From contig NZ_LYPC01000014.1 of the NCBI RefSeq assembly GCF_001700435.1, positions 434,001 to 498,000 on the forward strand: a stretch of 64,000 nucleotides of DNA, in the 5' to 3' direction. The translations under genes were made by a program, and so were the position numbers. The notes beneath the pieces are model-generated. The model worked only from the letters and a program-made list of their open reading frames with translations, did no database searches and had not been told where the DNA came from. The first letter of the stretch is position 1; each line of letters starts with the position of its first letter. The DNA is from Paenibacillus pectinilyticus. GTDB taxonomy: Bacteria; Bacillota; Bacilli; Paenibacillales; NBRC-103111. Below are positions 8,530 to 17,790 of the stretch, one piece after another.

Positions 8530-9492
8530 ATGAAAGCGATATCAGTGGAGGTTCCGAAGGAAGAAGCTGTGGTTAGGAAGGCTTCGAGCGGATTGCGGAA
8601 GCGATTGTGGGATGCTAGGTATTTGTATATCCTTGTGCTCCCAGCCATGTTGTATTTTATACTAGTTCAATATGTTCCCATGTACGGGGTCATATTGGCT
8701 TTTAAGCATTATAGCTTTAAGGGCGGAATAACCGGGAGCCCATGGACTGGACTAGATAACTTTCAAGAAATGTTCCGGTTGCCTGAGTTTATGAAAGTTT
8801 TAAAAAACACATTTATAATCGCTTTCGGAAGATTGATTTTCGAATTTCCAGTACCCATCATCATGGCACTGTTGATTAATGAAGTGGTATCGAAGAAGCT
8901 GAAACGATTCTACCAAACCGTCTACACATTCCCTCATTTCCTGTCATGGGTTATTATTTCAGGCATCATGATGAATTTCTTAAGCGATATGGGGGTATTG
9001 AACCAGATTTTCCAAGCCATCGGGCTGGATAAGCAGCAATGGTTACTAGATGTAGGTAAATTCAAAGGATTCCTATTCGGATCGAACATATGGAAGGAAA
9101 TGGGCTGGGGGACGATTCTATATCTCGCTACAATGGCTGGAATAAATCCTGAATTGTATGAAGCAGCAAGTATAGACGGCGCGAATCGCTGGCATCGTAT
9201 GAAGGCGATTACATGGCCGGCGCTGCAAGGTACGGTGCTTATCCTTCTCATTCTGGCGCTTGGTAATATTATGGGCGGAGCAGGCTTTGATCAAATTTAC
9301 AATATGGATAATGCAGCTGTACGGGAAAGTTCGGAAGTGCTTGATACTTATATTTACCGTGCGACATTCTTCCTAGGACTTGATTTTGGGTTTACCACTG
9401 CAGTTGGGGTATTTAAGTCGGGAGTCAATGCTGCAATGCTGTTAATTGCCCACTATATTGTGAAATCTAGAGGACACGGGGGGTTATTCTAA
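8530..9492 (+). CDS. CUT1 sugar ABC importer permease, LplB/YteP type
   Basis: A 320-residue inner-membrane permease with six predicted transmembrane segments and the EAA loop near E211 (YEAASIDGANRWHRM), which docks the ATPase. The N-terminal phrase LVLPAMLYFILVQYVPMYG is typical of the LplB/YteP branch that takes up complex oligosaccharides. It is the first gene of a permease-permease-binding protein operon. The stop overlaps the next start (TAATG). No ATPase gene is nearby, and these systems usually borrow the shared ATPase MsmX. The cargo is probably the oligosaccharides released by the enzymes around it. Confidence 0.92.
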   Translation: MKAISVEVPKEEAVVRKASSGLRKRLWDARYLYILVLPAMLYFILVQYVPMYGVILAFKHYSFKGGITGSPWTGLDNFQEMFRLPEFMKVLKNTFIIAFGRLIFEFPVPIIMALLINEVVSKKLKRFYQTVYTFPHFLSWVIISGIMMNFLSDMGVLNQIFQAIGLDKQQWLLDVGKFKGFLFGSNIWKEMGWGTILYLATMAGINPELYEAASIDGANRWHRMKAITWPALQGTVLILLILALGNIMGGAGFDQIYNMDNAAVRESSEVLDTYIYRATFFLGLDFGFTTAVGVFKSGVNAAMLLIAHYIVKSRGHGGLF

Positions 9493-10367
9493 TGCGGCAC
9501 AAACTTAATGTAGTTGATTATGGGATTCATGCCATATTGATTGTGGCAGCGCTGATTATGATTGTTCCCTTCTATAATGTGGTGCTGCAGTCGCTTGCCA
9601 CGCCGGCGGCGATTGCAAAGCAACCGATCTATCTAATTCCAACAACAATTAACTTTACTTCATTCAAGGTCATATTTGAAAATAAAGCAATTTGGTCGGC
9701 CATTCGCATTTCTTCCTTTGTTACGATTGTGGGTATGCTAATTAATATGATCATTACAACTTGCGGTGCCTATGCCTTAACGAAGAAGCATATGCCCGGT
9801 CAAAAGCTGTTCATAGGTTTGGTTATATTCCAAATGCTTTTTCACGGCGGGCTTATTCCGACATACTTGACGATGAAGAATTACGGTCTCTTGAACAGTT
9901 TACTCGCTATGATCATACCAATTGCGGTGAATACGTATTATCTCATCATCATGATGAGTTATTTTAGAACGATTCCGGATGCTCTCGAGGAATCAGCCAA
10001 AATTGATGGCGCAAATGATATTCAGATATTATCTCGTATTGTGCTTCCGATCTCCATGCCTACGCTTGCTACAATATGTTTATTTTACTCGGTCGAGCGC
10101 TGGAATGAATGGTATAATGCCATGATTTATTTAAAGGATTCATCCAAGTTTCCACTGCAACTGTACTTAAGAGAAATGCTTGCAAGTGCTAGTGTACTCG
10201 CTAACTCTGACCTAGCTGCTACGGAAATTTCCGATCATGCAGCCATTTATACCAATGGCTTAAAAATGGCAATGGTGGTTGTAACGACCTTACCGATTTT
10301 ACTCGTATATCCGTGGCTTCAGAAGTATTTTACTGCCGGCGTTATGATTGGCTCCGTTAAGGAGTAA
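9492..10367 (+). CDS. CUT1 sugar ABC importer permease, LplC/YtcP type
   Basis: A 291-residue partner permease with six hydrophobic segments and an EAA loop at about E166 (LEESAKIDGANDIQI). The C-terminus VMIGSVKE matches the usual AGVMIGSVKG ending of this family. It is translationally coupled to the upstream permease by a one-base overlap. Together they form the membrane channel of importer 1. Confidence 0.92.
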   Translation: MRHKLNVVDYGIHAILIVAALIMIVPFYNVVLQSLATPAAIAKQPIYLIPTTINFTSFKVIFENKAIWSAIRISSFVTIVGMLINMIITTCGAYALTKKHMPGQKLFIGLVIFQMLFHGGLIPTYLTMKNYGLLNSLLAMIIPIAVNTYYLIIMMSYFRTIPDALEESAKIDGANDIQILSRIVLPISMPTLATICLFYSVERWNEWYNAMIYLKDSSKFPLQLYLREMLASASVLANSDLAATEISDHAAIYTNGLKMAMVVVTTLPILLVYPWLQKYFTAGVMIGSVKE

Positions 10368-10430
10368 ACACTTTTGTTTTTGAGACGTATGTCTTAAAAT
10401 ATAATATGAGAAATGGAAGGGGATTTTCAA

Positions 10431-12080
10431 ATGAAAGAGACACAAAAGAAATCACTCCTTAAGATTGTAACGACCGCATCTGTCATGACGTTATCAGCTT
10501 CCCTATTAGCTGCTTGTGGGAACGGAAGCGATAAAGATGCTGCATCATCGCCAAGTGCAACAGCTTCAGTAAGCGCTTCACCAGCAACTAATGCTTCAAC
10601 GGCAGCACCAACCCTTTCATCAGATAAGCACTATGACATCACGTTTGGTTCGATCGATGTTGACAAAGCCTTGGCGGAAGCAGATAAAGATGCGATGCTT
10701 CAGCAGGTTCAAAAAGCAGTAAACATTACATTAAAGCCACAGGGCTTTAGCGCTGATAGTGTTAACGAAAAGGTTAAGCTTTGGGCGGCTTCTGGACAAT
10801 TGCCAGATTTGTTGACCTATGAACTAACTAATGGGCCTACTGCATCCCAATGGATTCAGCAAGGGCTAGTCAGAGAAATTCCTGAGAAACTGTATAGCAA
10901 ATATCCGAACTTAAACAAACTTATGAATTCACCTGAAGTTCAGGCAACGAAAGTGAATGGGAAATTTTACGGACTTCCTCGTCTTTCGAAGTTTTCGCCG
11001 GATGAGTGGGCGCTTGATCGCGGATATGTGGTTCGTAAGGATTGGATGGATAAGTTAGGGATCAAGACACCTAAAACGTTTGATGAATATCTGGCTATGT
11101 TCAAGGCATTTGCCGAGAAAGACCCGGACGGCAACGCCAAGAATGATACGATTGGACTCACGACAAACTTTCTTGATGTTCTGACGACAACGATAAAATT
11201 AGGCAGTGCCGTTCCGAACCTTGGTGGATGGATGCAAGAAGATGGTAAATGGATGTACTCGTGGGCTTCCAAAGGCATGGGCGATTATGTGACGAAATAC
11301 CGTAAGCTGTATGCGGAAGGCGCACTGGATAAAGACTTTGCTCTTCTCAAAGTCGGTGAAGGCGGCGATAAGTTCGCTCAAGGAATGGTAGGTGCTCTAA
11401 ATATACAAATCTCCGAAGGCTCTCTAAAAGGACTTAAAGATAAATGGGATAAATTCCCGCATGATAAACCGATGGAAGATTCAATCGCAATCCTGCCTGG
11501 TTGGACTGCTCCGGACAACAATCTCTACCGCTTCTACGGAGGTTCTTTCTTTAATATCAATTATGTAAACACGAGTGTCGATGACGCTAAGTTGGATGCT
11601 ATCTTGAGACTAAATGAGTATAACTTGTCTGAGAAAGGGAAAGAATTGTTCAACTATGGCATTGAAGGTACGGATTTCAAGAAAGAGAACAATCAAATTG
11701 TTCCACTGCAAAAAATTGCATACAAAAGTACTGGTGCGTTCTTTTACTTGAACGGAGTAAGCCTGGGAATTAATGGTTCGAAAGATGTAAGGAAATTAAA
11801 CATTCCTGCGAAGTTTGTCGATATGTCATCCCAAATGTACGACGATTTACTTAAAAATGCAAAACCGATTCCAATCAACTTTGCCGTGGAAGGTATTAAT
11901 TCACCTTTAAAAGCTAAAGTAGGAACACTTAAATGGGGAGAAGCACTGATCAAAGTTGTACTTGGCAAAGATGATCCTGTAAAAATGTGGCAAGAACAGA
12001 TCGCTCAGTTTGATCAGAAAGTGATTAATGACGCAATTACAGAAGTCAACGATATTGCTGCAAAACAAGGTATTAAATAA
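10431..12080 (+). CDS. Extracellular sugar-binding lipoprotein of importer 1
   Basis: A 549-residue solute-binding protein. The signal peptide ends in the lipobox LLAAC with Cys29, followed by a Ser/Ala/Thr-rich linker, so it is lipid-anchored on the outer face of the membrane. The length and sequence suit the LipO/YtcQ group that binds oligosaccharides. The start ATG at 10431 has AAGGGG 8 nt upstream; an in-frame ATG at 10413 precedes that site and is not preferred. It closes the importer operon and is followed by a very strong terminator. Confidence 0.92.
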   Translation: MKETQKKSLLKIVTTASVMTLSASLLAACGNGSDKDAASSPSATASVSASPATNASTAAPTLSSDKHYDITFGSIDVDKALAEADKDAMLQQVQKAVNITLKPQGFSADSVNEKVKLWAASGQLPDLLTYELTNGPTASQWIQQGLVREIPEKLYSKYPNLNKLMNSPEVQATKVNGKFYGLPRLSKFSPDEWALDRGYVVRKDWMDKLGIKTPKTFDEYLAMFKAFAEKDPDGNAKNDTIGLTTNFLDVLTTTIKLGSAVPNLGGWMQEDGKWMYSWASKGMGDYVTKYRKLYAEGALDKDFALLKVGEGGDKFAQGMVGALNIQISEGSLKGLKDKWDKFPHDKPMEDSIAILPGWTAPDNNLYRFYGGSFFNINYVNTSVDDAKLDAILRLNEYNLSEKGKELFNYGIEGTDFKKENNQIVPLQKIAYKSTGAFFYLNGVSLGINGSKDVRKLNIPAKFVDMSSQMYDDLLKNAKPIPINFAVEGINSPLKAKVGTLKWGEALIKVVLGKDDPVKMWQEQIAQFDQKVINDAITEVNDIAAKQGIK

Positions 12081-12087
12081 TTCAGTT

Positions 12088-12123
12088 AACCTATGCCCAT
12101 CAAGCGATGGGCATAGGTTTATT
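12088..12123 (+). terminator. Strong intrinsic terminator after importer 1
   Basis: A perfect 14-bp stem, AACCTATGCCCATC (12088-12101) with GATGGGCATAGGTT (12106-12119), a 4-nt loop and a T-rich tail. It separates the importer from the two-component genes. Confidence 0.92.
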
Positions 12124-12164
12124 CGTTTCTTGAATCTTGGTATACTTGGTCTGGGGGTGGAAGT

Positions 12165-13946
12165 ATGTACCGGGCATTTAAGAAGTGGGGAATTAAGACG
12201 CAATTGATGATCTTAATCCTAGTTTCGACTGTATTTATTATGTTGACGCAAGCATTTAGCTACTGGCAGATGTCGGAAACGATTTCGGCAAGAAATGACG
12301 AATATTTAAACGAACTATTGGTTAATGTCAGCAAAACCATAGAAAATAATTTTAATGCTGTAAACCGAATTATGACTTCGACAGCGTATAATGACTTGGT
12401 ACAACGATACTTGATGGAAGAAGATCCTACGAATCGATTTCTGCTGAATCAGAGTATGGTGTCCACATTAGAAAATGTGAAACCATTAAATCGAAGTATT
12501 GTTGACTTTGTGCTTATCGGGAAATTTGGAAACGATTACAACGTGGGGTATGATCCTTCTACACGCGCAGCTTTTCAAGCTATCATCAATCGCGTTTCCG
12601 ATAAGCCCAATCAAGTTGCATTTCGTGGCATCAACAACCTTTATTTTAAGCAGAGTACGGCTAATTATGTGGTTGCAGAACTTCCAATTCGAGGCGTCAA
12701 TTCCGGTTTGGGATATGGTCTGGAGATCGGACATCTATTTATTCTGTTGGATACTCAAACGATTATACCGCAGATTGAGTCGAATAGAACGGCTGGTATG
12801 TACTATGTGCTTGATACGGACGATGTTGTCATTTCTAGCAATAATCAATTGGGTATCGGCAAGAAATGGGAAGATATATCGGTACATAATTCGGTCGTTC
12901 GTACGAAAGATATTCCTGATTTTGGATTCAAACTAGTAAGCGTAATTCCGAATTCAGAACTGTATAGAGGGATGGGGCAGCTACGTCTTATTACCGCCGT
13001 GCTTGTCGGAATTATGATTATTCTCATGTATGGCACGTATTTGGCGATCGGAAACAATATTATGCAGCCTATTAAAACATTTGTGAAGTATGTAAATAAT
13101 ATCAAAAGTAAAAATGAAGATATACTGAAGGATCAGGAAAATCTGCAACTGGAAGGTTACGCCGAAATTGGTCTAATGGCGACTAAATTCAATCAATTAA
13201 TGAATGAAAAGAATGAACTGACCCAGCATGTGCTTCAAACCAATTCACGCATCTATGAGTTAGAACTTTTGAAAAAGCAGGCGGAGCTTGCCTATTTAAA
13301 TAGCCAGATCAACCCGCACTTTCTATATAATACGTTAGAATGCATACAAGGTATTGCCTCAGTTAAAGGTGTTCATGAAATACAACGGATGACAGCGGCT
13401 TTAAGCCAAATTTTCCGGTACAGCATTAAAGGGGAAGAGACGGTAAGTTTAAGCGAAGAATTACGGATTGTGAAGCATTACATCTCCATACAACTTGTTC
13501 GTTTTCAAAATCGATTTGACGTTCACTATGATATTCCGGAACAATTGCTTTCATTTCCTGTGAAAAAAATGATTTTGCAGCCGATCGTCGAGAATGCGAT
13601 CTTTCATGGCATTGAGATGAAATCGACGAAGGGTAATTTATGGATTGAGGCTAAACGAAACCCATATGGCGACGTAGAAATTCTTATTAAAGACGATGGC
13701 GTAGGCATTCGTACAGAACGATTGCACGAGCTGAAACAACGATTAAACATTGGATCGGATGAGGAATTAAGCGGGATGTTGGTGGGCAACAAGCAACGAA
13801 TTGGGATTTCGAATGTTAATCAACGACTAAAGGTTGAGTACGGCTTTGAGTACGGTATAACGATACACAGTACGGAGCACGAAGGCACCAAAGTTCTACT
13901 AACATTGCCTCAGGAGAGTGTGAGAGATGAACGTATTTTTAGTTGA
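12165..13946 (+). CDS. YesM-type membrane sensor histidine kinase
   Basis: A 593-residue kinase. A transmembrane helix near 15-35 and another near 272-295 flank an extracellular sensor of about 240 residues. A HAMP region follows, then a His_kinase domain with phospho-acceptor H385 (INPHFLYNTLE), then an ATPase domain with VENAIFHG (N box), DDGVGI and GISNVNQRL. This is the architecture of the YesM group, which usually pairs with AraC-type response regulators beside sugar importers. GGGGGTGG precedes the ATG. The last 20 bp overlap the response regulator start, so the pair is co-translated. It probably senses an extracellular sugar, possibly through the binding protein upstream. Confidence 0.93.
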   Translation: MYRAFKKWGIKTQLMILILVSTVFIMLTQAFSYWQMSETISARNDEYLNELLVNVSKTIENNFNAVNRIMTSTAYNDLVQRYLMEEDPTNRFLLNQSMVSTLENVKPLNRSIVDFVLIGKFGNDYNVGYDPSTRAAFQAIINRVSDKPNQVAFRGINNLYFKQSTANYVVAELPIRGVNSGLGYGLEIGHLFILLDTQTIIPQIESNRTAGMYYVLDTDDVVISSNNQLGIGKKWEDISVHNSVVRTKDIPDFGFKLVSVIPNSELYRGMGQLRLITAVLVGIMIILMYGTYLAIGNNIMQPIKTFVKYVNNIKSKNEDILKDQENLQLEGYAEIGLMATKFNQLMNEKNELTQHVLQTNSRIYELELLKKQAELAYLNSQINPHFLYNTLECIQGIASVKGVHEIQRMTAALSQIFRYSIKGEETVSLSEELRIVKHYISIQLVRFQNRFDVHYDIPEQLLSFPVKKMILQPIVENAIFHGIEMKSTKGNLWIEAKRNPYGDVEILIKDDGVGIRTERLHELKQRLNIGSDEELSGMLVGNKQRIGISNVNQRLKVEYGFEYGITIHSTEHEGTKVLLTLPQESVRDERIFS

Positions 13947-15348
13947 CGACGAGTATTGGACGCTGCAGAGTATTAAGGCTAAAATTGACTGGTCGCACTA
14001 TGGCATGACTGTGATTGGTGAAGCTTACAATGGCAACGATGGATTGCGTGAAATCATAGAAAAAAAACCTGATCTTGTTTTCACCGATATACGCATGCCT
14101 GGTATGGATGGGTTGGAGTTGATCGAGAAAGTCCGCAAAGCTGGCCTGGAAAACCAATTCATTATTATTAGCGGACATTCCGAATTTGCCTACGCTCAGA
14201 AAGCTCTGCACCTTGGGGCTGAAGGATATATTCTCAAATCATTTGATGAAGAAGAGATAAGCCCTGTATTGGTAGCGGCGATTAAACGGTGGAAAAATAG
14301 AAAAGAAGCGGATGCATCGCAGTTGATGGGATTGGTTCTCAGCCGAACATCCGAAGCGAATGAAGAAATCGTCCGAATTTTAAGCAGATCTGGGTTAATG
14401 ATGAACGAAGACACTAAACTTTGCGTTGTGATCATTCGCAGTGAAGATAAACGACTGACGTCGGGAGCACATCATACGAACGTTGTTCAGATCCGCACAG
14501 GCAAATTTACTTCTGCTTATGTCATGTCAGTGGATTCGTTGGATCATTTCGTATCTCAATTGCCAAATGGTTCGAAGGGGATAGGGGTTTCCAAACCTTT
14601 CACGAATGTGAATGACTTGGCTGATGCAATTCAAACTGCAACGGAGCAATCCTGCGACCCCTTCCTAACTGGGCGAAATGGGGAGATGCTGCCATCAGCC
14701 AACTCCGATGCTTCTTTACAAGAGCTGATTATGAAGCTGTATGAGGCGATCCGATTAAAGAATATGCCGGAGATTTCCATTTGTTTGGATGACATACAGC
14801 ATAAGGCGGCGCTACGGAAGCTTACGATTAGAGATGCTTATCGATTCTATAACGCGATGATGTCGTTTGTCTATCAGTATGATGAGGATGAAGAGCCATA
14901 TCTGCACTCTTATGAAGCGCTTATGGAGATGTATCCAACTGTTGAAGCCATGCTTGCATCGATTAAATCGTTGATTGTGCAAAAGCTGGAATGGGAAAGC
15001 TCTTCCCGTCCTGACACAGTGGATTCCCGTGAGACTACCTCCAAATTTGTGAACTGGATCAAGGAACGATACTATGAAAATTTAACGATTCACCATCTTG
15101 CAGAGCAGTTTAGTTTTAATCCTAACTATGTGAGTCAACTGTTTCAGAAGCAACTGCAAACGACTTTCACGAAATATTTGCTGCAAATAAGGCTAGATCG
15201 GGCATGTCTGCTCTTGAAAGAAACGGAGCTCACTGTCAGTGAAGTGGCGGAGAAGGTGGGATATAGTGATTATTTTTACTTTGCCAAAATATTTAAAAAG
15301 TCATTTAATCTGACGCCGACACAGTTCCGTTCCAATCATTATCAATGA
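13927..15348 (+). CDS. YesN-type response regulator with AraC DNA-binding domain
   Basis: A 473-residue regulator. The receiver domain has D7/D8 in VDDEYW and phospho-acceptor D54 (FTDIRMPGMDG). A central linker of about 240 residues has no recognised domain. The C-terminal AraC double helix-turn-helix is at about 380-470 (HLAEQFSFNPNYVSQLF; VSEVAEKVGYSDYFYFAKIF). It overlaps the kinase gene by 20 bp. Proteins of this type bind direct repeats, and four such repeat pairs (8430, 15363, 19892 and 26217) occur before sugar genes in this window. I infer that it activates importer 1, the GH95 gene, the lyase and GH88. Confidence 0.93.
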   Translation: MNVFLVDDEYWTLQSIKAKIDWSHYGMTVIGEAYNGNDGLREIIEKKPDLVFTDIRMPGMDGLELIEKVRKAGLENQFIIISGHSEFAYAQKALHLGAEGYILKSFDEEEISPVLVAAIKRWKNRKEADASQLMGLVLSRTSEANEEIVRILSRSGLMMNEDTKLCVVIIRSEDKRLTSGAHHTNVVQIRTGKFTSAYVMSVDSLDHFVSQLPNGSKGIGVSKPFTNVNDLADAIQTATEQSCDPFLTGRNGEMLPSANSDASLQELIMKLYEAIRLKNMPEISICLDDIQHKAALRKLTIRDAYRFYNAMMSFVYQYDEDEEPYLHSYEALMEMYPTVEAMLASIKSLIVQKLEWESSSRPDTVDSRETTSKFVNWIKERYYENLTIHHLAEQFSFNPNYVSQLFQKQLQTTFTKYLLQIRLDRACLLLKETELTVSEVAEKVGYSDYFYFAKIFKKSFNLTPTQFRSNHYQ

Positions 15349-15362
15349 TGAAAAGTATCAGA

Positions 15363-15402
15363 CCTAACGGTTATCCATATCTGAACCTAACGACTATCCA
15401 TA
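15363..15402 (+). promoter_or_regulatory. Tandem 17-bp operator half-sites upstream of GH95 gene 3
   Basis: CCTAACGGTTATCCATA (15363-15379) and CCTAACGACTATCCATA (15386-15402) differ at only two or three bases and are 23 bp apart. They end 72 bp before the GH95 start. This is the best copy of the proposed response-regulator operator. Confidence 0.7.
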
Positions 15403-15432
15403 CCTAAAAATGGAGAAGTCGTTTATTTTTTA
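15389..15432 (+). terminator. Probable terminator overlapping the operator
   Basis: AACGACT (15389-15395) pairs with AGTCGTT (15417-15423) and an inner CCAT with ATGG, followed by TTATTTTTT. The left arm is the second operator half-site. Confidence 0.6.
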
Positions 15433-15438
15433 TATATA

Positions 15439-15452
15439 ATAAAACGCTTTCA
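15439..15452 (+). promoter_or_regulatory. Weak cre-like site
   Basis: ATAAAACGCTTTCA has the right half of a CcpA cre site (CGCTTTCA) but the left half misses two consensus bases. It lies 22 bp before the GH95 start. Confidence 0.35.
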
Positions 15453-15474
15453 ACTATTAAGAAGGAGTACCAAT

Positions 15475-17748
15475 ATGACACATTTATTAAAAATGCCGAC
15501 AAAGCAACATGATTTGTTGATTACTGGGGAGATCGGTCGCTGGGACGAAGCGCTGCCTCTCGGAAACGGATTGACAGGCTGTTTGATGTGGGGCAATGGT
15601 CATCCGCTCAAGCTGAGTTTGGACCGCGGAGATTTGTGGGATAACAGACTTGCGCCAGAGGCGTTAGCTGAAGATTATACGTACGCTAATTTAATCGAGC
15701 TGGTGAAGCGGAAAGATATGGATGCGATCCGGAAGAGATACCAGTTCAATCGGTTTACGGTAACGCCGACGAAAATTCCTGCCGGCAGAATTGAGCTCAC
15801 CTGGGGTAGGAAAGCAGATCGGATGGATTTTCGTTTAAATCTATCGACTGCCATTGGCGAATCCAAGCTTCAATTTGGTGATTCAGAATGCCTCGTTAGG
15901 GCTATCCTGCATGCAAAAGATGGGATTGGCTATGTACGGGTATCGGGAAATGCCGAATTGCCGTTTGTATCTATTGTTCCGCCATCCTACTCGGCTCCGG
16001 ATGGAGAAGAGAATGTGGCGTGGGACAGTTTGGCATTATTGCAATATCCGGACCCAAAGGTACTCGAAGAAGACGGATGGATCATTTATCGTCAAAAAAC
16101 GTGTGAATTACTTGAGTTCGCCATCGTTGTGGGTAGCAAAATGGTGAACAGCGATCAGTTGGAACTCGCATATAAAATCGTGACCAATAAAGATGGAGCA
16201 GATTGGTTGATTCAAGCGAAGCAAGACATATCTCGAGCGTTACGGACCGGATGGGAAGCGATTGTAGAGAGTCACAGTAAGTGGTGGGAATCATTCTGGG
16301 CGAAGAGCTCTATCACGCTTCCTGATCAGGAAACGGAAAATCAATGGTATTTGACGAATTACTTCTTGGGGTCATGCTCGCGCAAAGGGTCTCCACCTAT
16401 GCCTCTCCAAGGAGTTTGGACTGCCGATGAGGGGCGTCTCCCGCCATGGAAAGGCGATTATCATAACGATTTGAATACGCAGCTCAGCTACTGGCATTAC
16501 TTAAAAGCGAACCATCTGGAGGAAGGTGAAAGCTTTCTGGATTTCCTGTGGGAGCTTCGGCCTGCTGCTAAGCAATTTGCCGAGTCATTTTTCGATGCGC
16601 CAGGTATTTGTTTACCTTCCGTCATGAGTATGGAAGGCAAATCCATCGGCGGATGGGCGATGTACTGCACAAATTTGATCAATCAGGTTTGGCTATGTCA
16701 AGCTTTTGACCACTATTGGAAATACACGGGTGACCATATATTCCTGGAGCAGAGGGCTTATGTTTATTTCAGTGAAACCGCTGCATGTCTCCTTCGCTGG
16801 CTAACGCCAGGAACAGACGGTAAATTGCGCCTTCCCCTGTCAAGCTCACCGGAAATTCACGATGATACGCTGGAAGCTTGGCTGACTCCGAACAGTAACA
16901 ACGATTTGGCGTTGTTGCACTATTTCTTTGAAACCTTGCATACAATGGCGTTGTTATTGGACAAGGAGGGAGAGGCGGAGCGTTGGTGCCGTATTCGCGG
17001 GCAGCTGCCTGACCTGGCAGTGAACGAAAACAATGTCCTGATGTTGAGCCCAGATGAATCGTTGAAAGAAAGCCATCGTCATTTGTCACATGCCATGGCG
17101 ATTTATCCGCTTAATCTACTGAGCTACCACCGATCAGAAAGAGAGAAACTGATCATCGACAGTACGATTAGAAATCTTGAAGAGTTAGGCAAGGGACTCT
17201 GGGTCGGTTTTTCTTTTGCTTGGATGGCGAATCTATATGCGCGTCAAGGCAATGGCGAGGCTGCGTTGTACCAATTGAAGCTGCTATGGGAAAATCTCTG
17301 CTCGGTAAACGGATTTCACTTGAATGGTGATTATCGCAAACGTGGTATTACCGCATGGCACTATCGTCCATTTACGCTCGAATCCAATATGGCTGCTGCG
17401 GACGCTTTACAGGAAATGCTGCTGCAGAATTATGATGGAGTCATTCGGGTTTTCCCTGCTGTTCCTGCGGAGTGGAAGAGGGAGAACATCAAGTTTGAGC
17501 GGTTAAGAGGGGGACTAGGGAGCTTGGTATCAGCAGAATGGGGCAAGGGCAAGCTGCAATTCATTCGACTGGAAGCTGAGAAGGATGCTGTTGTGCGTGT
17601 ACAGAACGTGTTTGGAACCGAGTGGTTGATCTTGGAAAAAGAAAACAAACAAATGCCGATAACGGTGTCAGCAGACGGTACTTATCAGATTCAGTTGCTG
17701 AAGGGCGAATCGGTCACAATCTTGCCGGAAGCGGCTCAAGGGGAGTAA
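15475..17748 (+). CDS. GH95-like glycoside hydrolase, divergent base residue
   Basis: A 757-residue cytoplasmic-looking protein with the GH95 layout. The N-terminal sandwich contains WDEALPLGNGLTG. In the barrel, DLN at 332-334 takes the place of the Asn-x-Asn pair. SPE at E460 and HRHLSH from H534 are conserved. The base position that is Asp in GH95 is Glu (E636, in TLESNMAAA). GAAGGAG precedes the ATG. Two key positions are substituted (Asn to Asp and Asp to Glu), so the activity may differ from alpha-L-fucosidase. It is the first gene after the two-component pair, carries the best operator pair, and is followed 42 bp later by the DUF5054 gene, probably in one operon. Confidence 0.75.
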   Translation: MTHLLKMPTKQHDLLITGEIGRWDEALPLGNGLTGCLMWGNGHPLKLSLDRGDLWDNRLAPEALAEDYTYANLIELVKRKDMDAIRKRYQFNRFTVTPTKIPAGRIELTWGRKADRMDFRLNLSTAIGESKLQFGDSECLVRAILHAKDGIGYVRVSGNAELPFVSIVPPSYSAPDGEENVAWDSLALLQYPDPKVLEEDGWIIYRQKTCELLEFAIVVGSKMVNSDQLELAYKIVTNKDGADWLIQAKQDISRALRTGWEAIVESHSKWWESFWAKSSITLPDQETENQWYLTNYFLGSCSRKGSPPMPLQGVWTADEGRLPPWKGDYHNDLNTQLSYWHYLKANHLEEGESFLDFLWELRPAAKQFAESFFDAPGICLPSVMSMEGKSIGGWAMYCTNLINQVWLCQAFDHYWKYTGDHIFLEQRAYVYFSETAACLLRWLTPGTDGKLRLPLSSSPEIHDDTLEAWLTPNSNNDLALLHYFFETLHTMALLLDKEGEAERWCRIRGQLPDLAVNENNVLMLSPDESLKESHRHLSHAMAIYPLNLLSYHRSEREKLIIDSTIRNLEELGKGLWVGFSFAWMANLYARQGNGEAALYQLKLLWENLCSVNGFHLNGDYRKRGITAWHYRPFTLESNMAAADALQEMLLQNYDGVIRVFPAVPAEWKRENIKFERLRGGLGSLVSAEWGKGKLQFIRLEAEKDAVVRVQNVFGTEWLILEKENKQMPITVSADGTYQIQLLKGESVTILPEAAQGE

Positions 17749-17790
17749 AGCATTAATAGAATATTTTTACGAATAGAGGAGACTTATCTT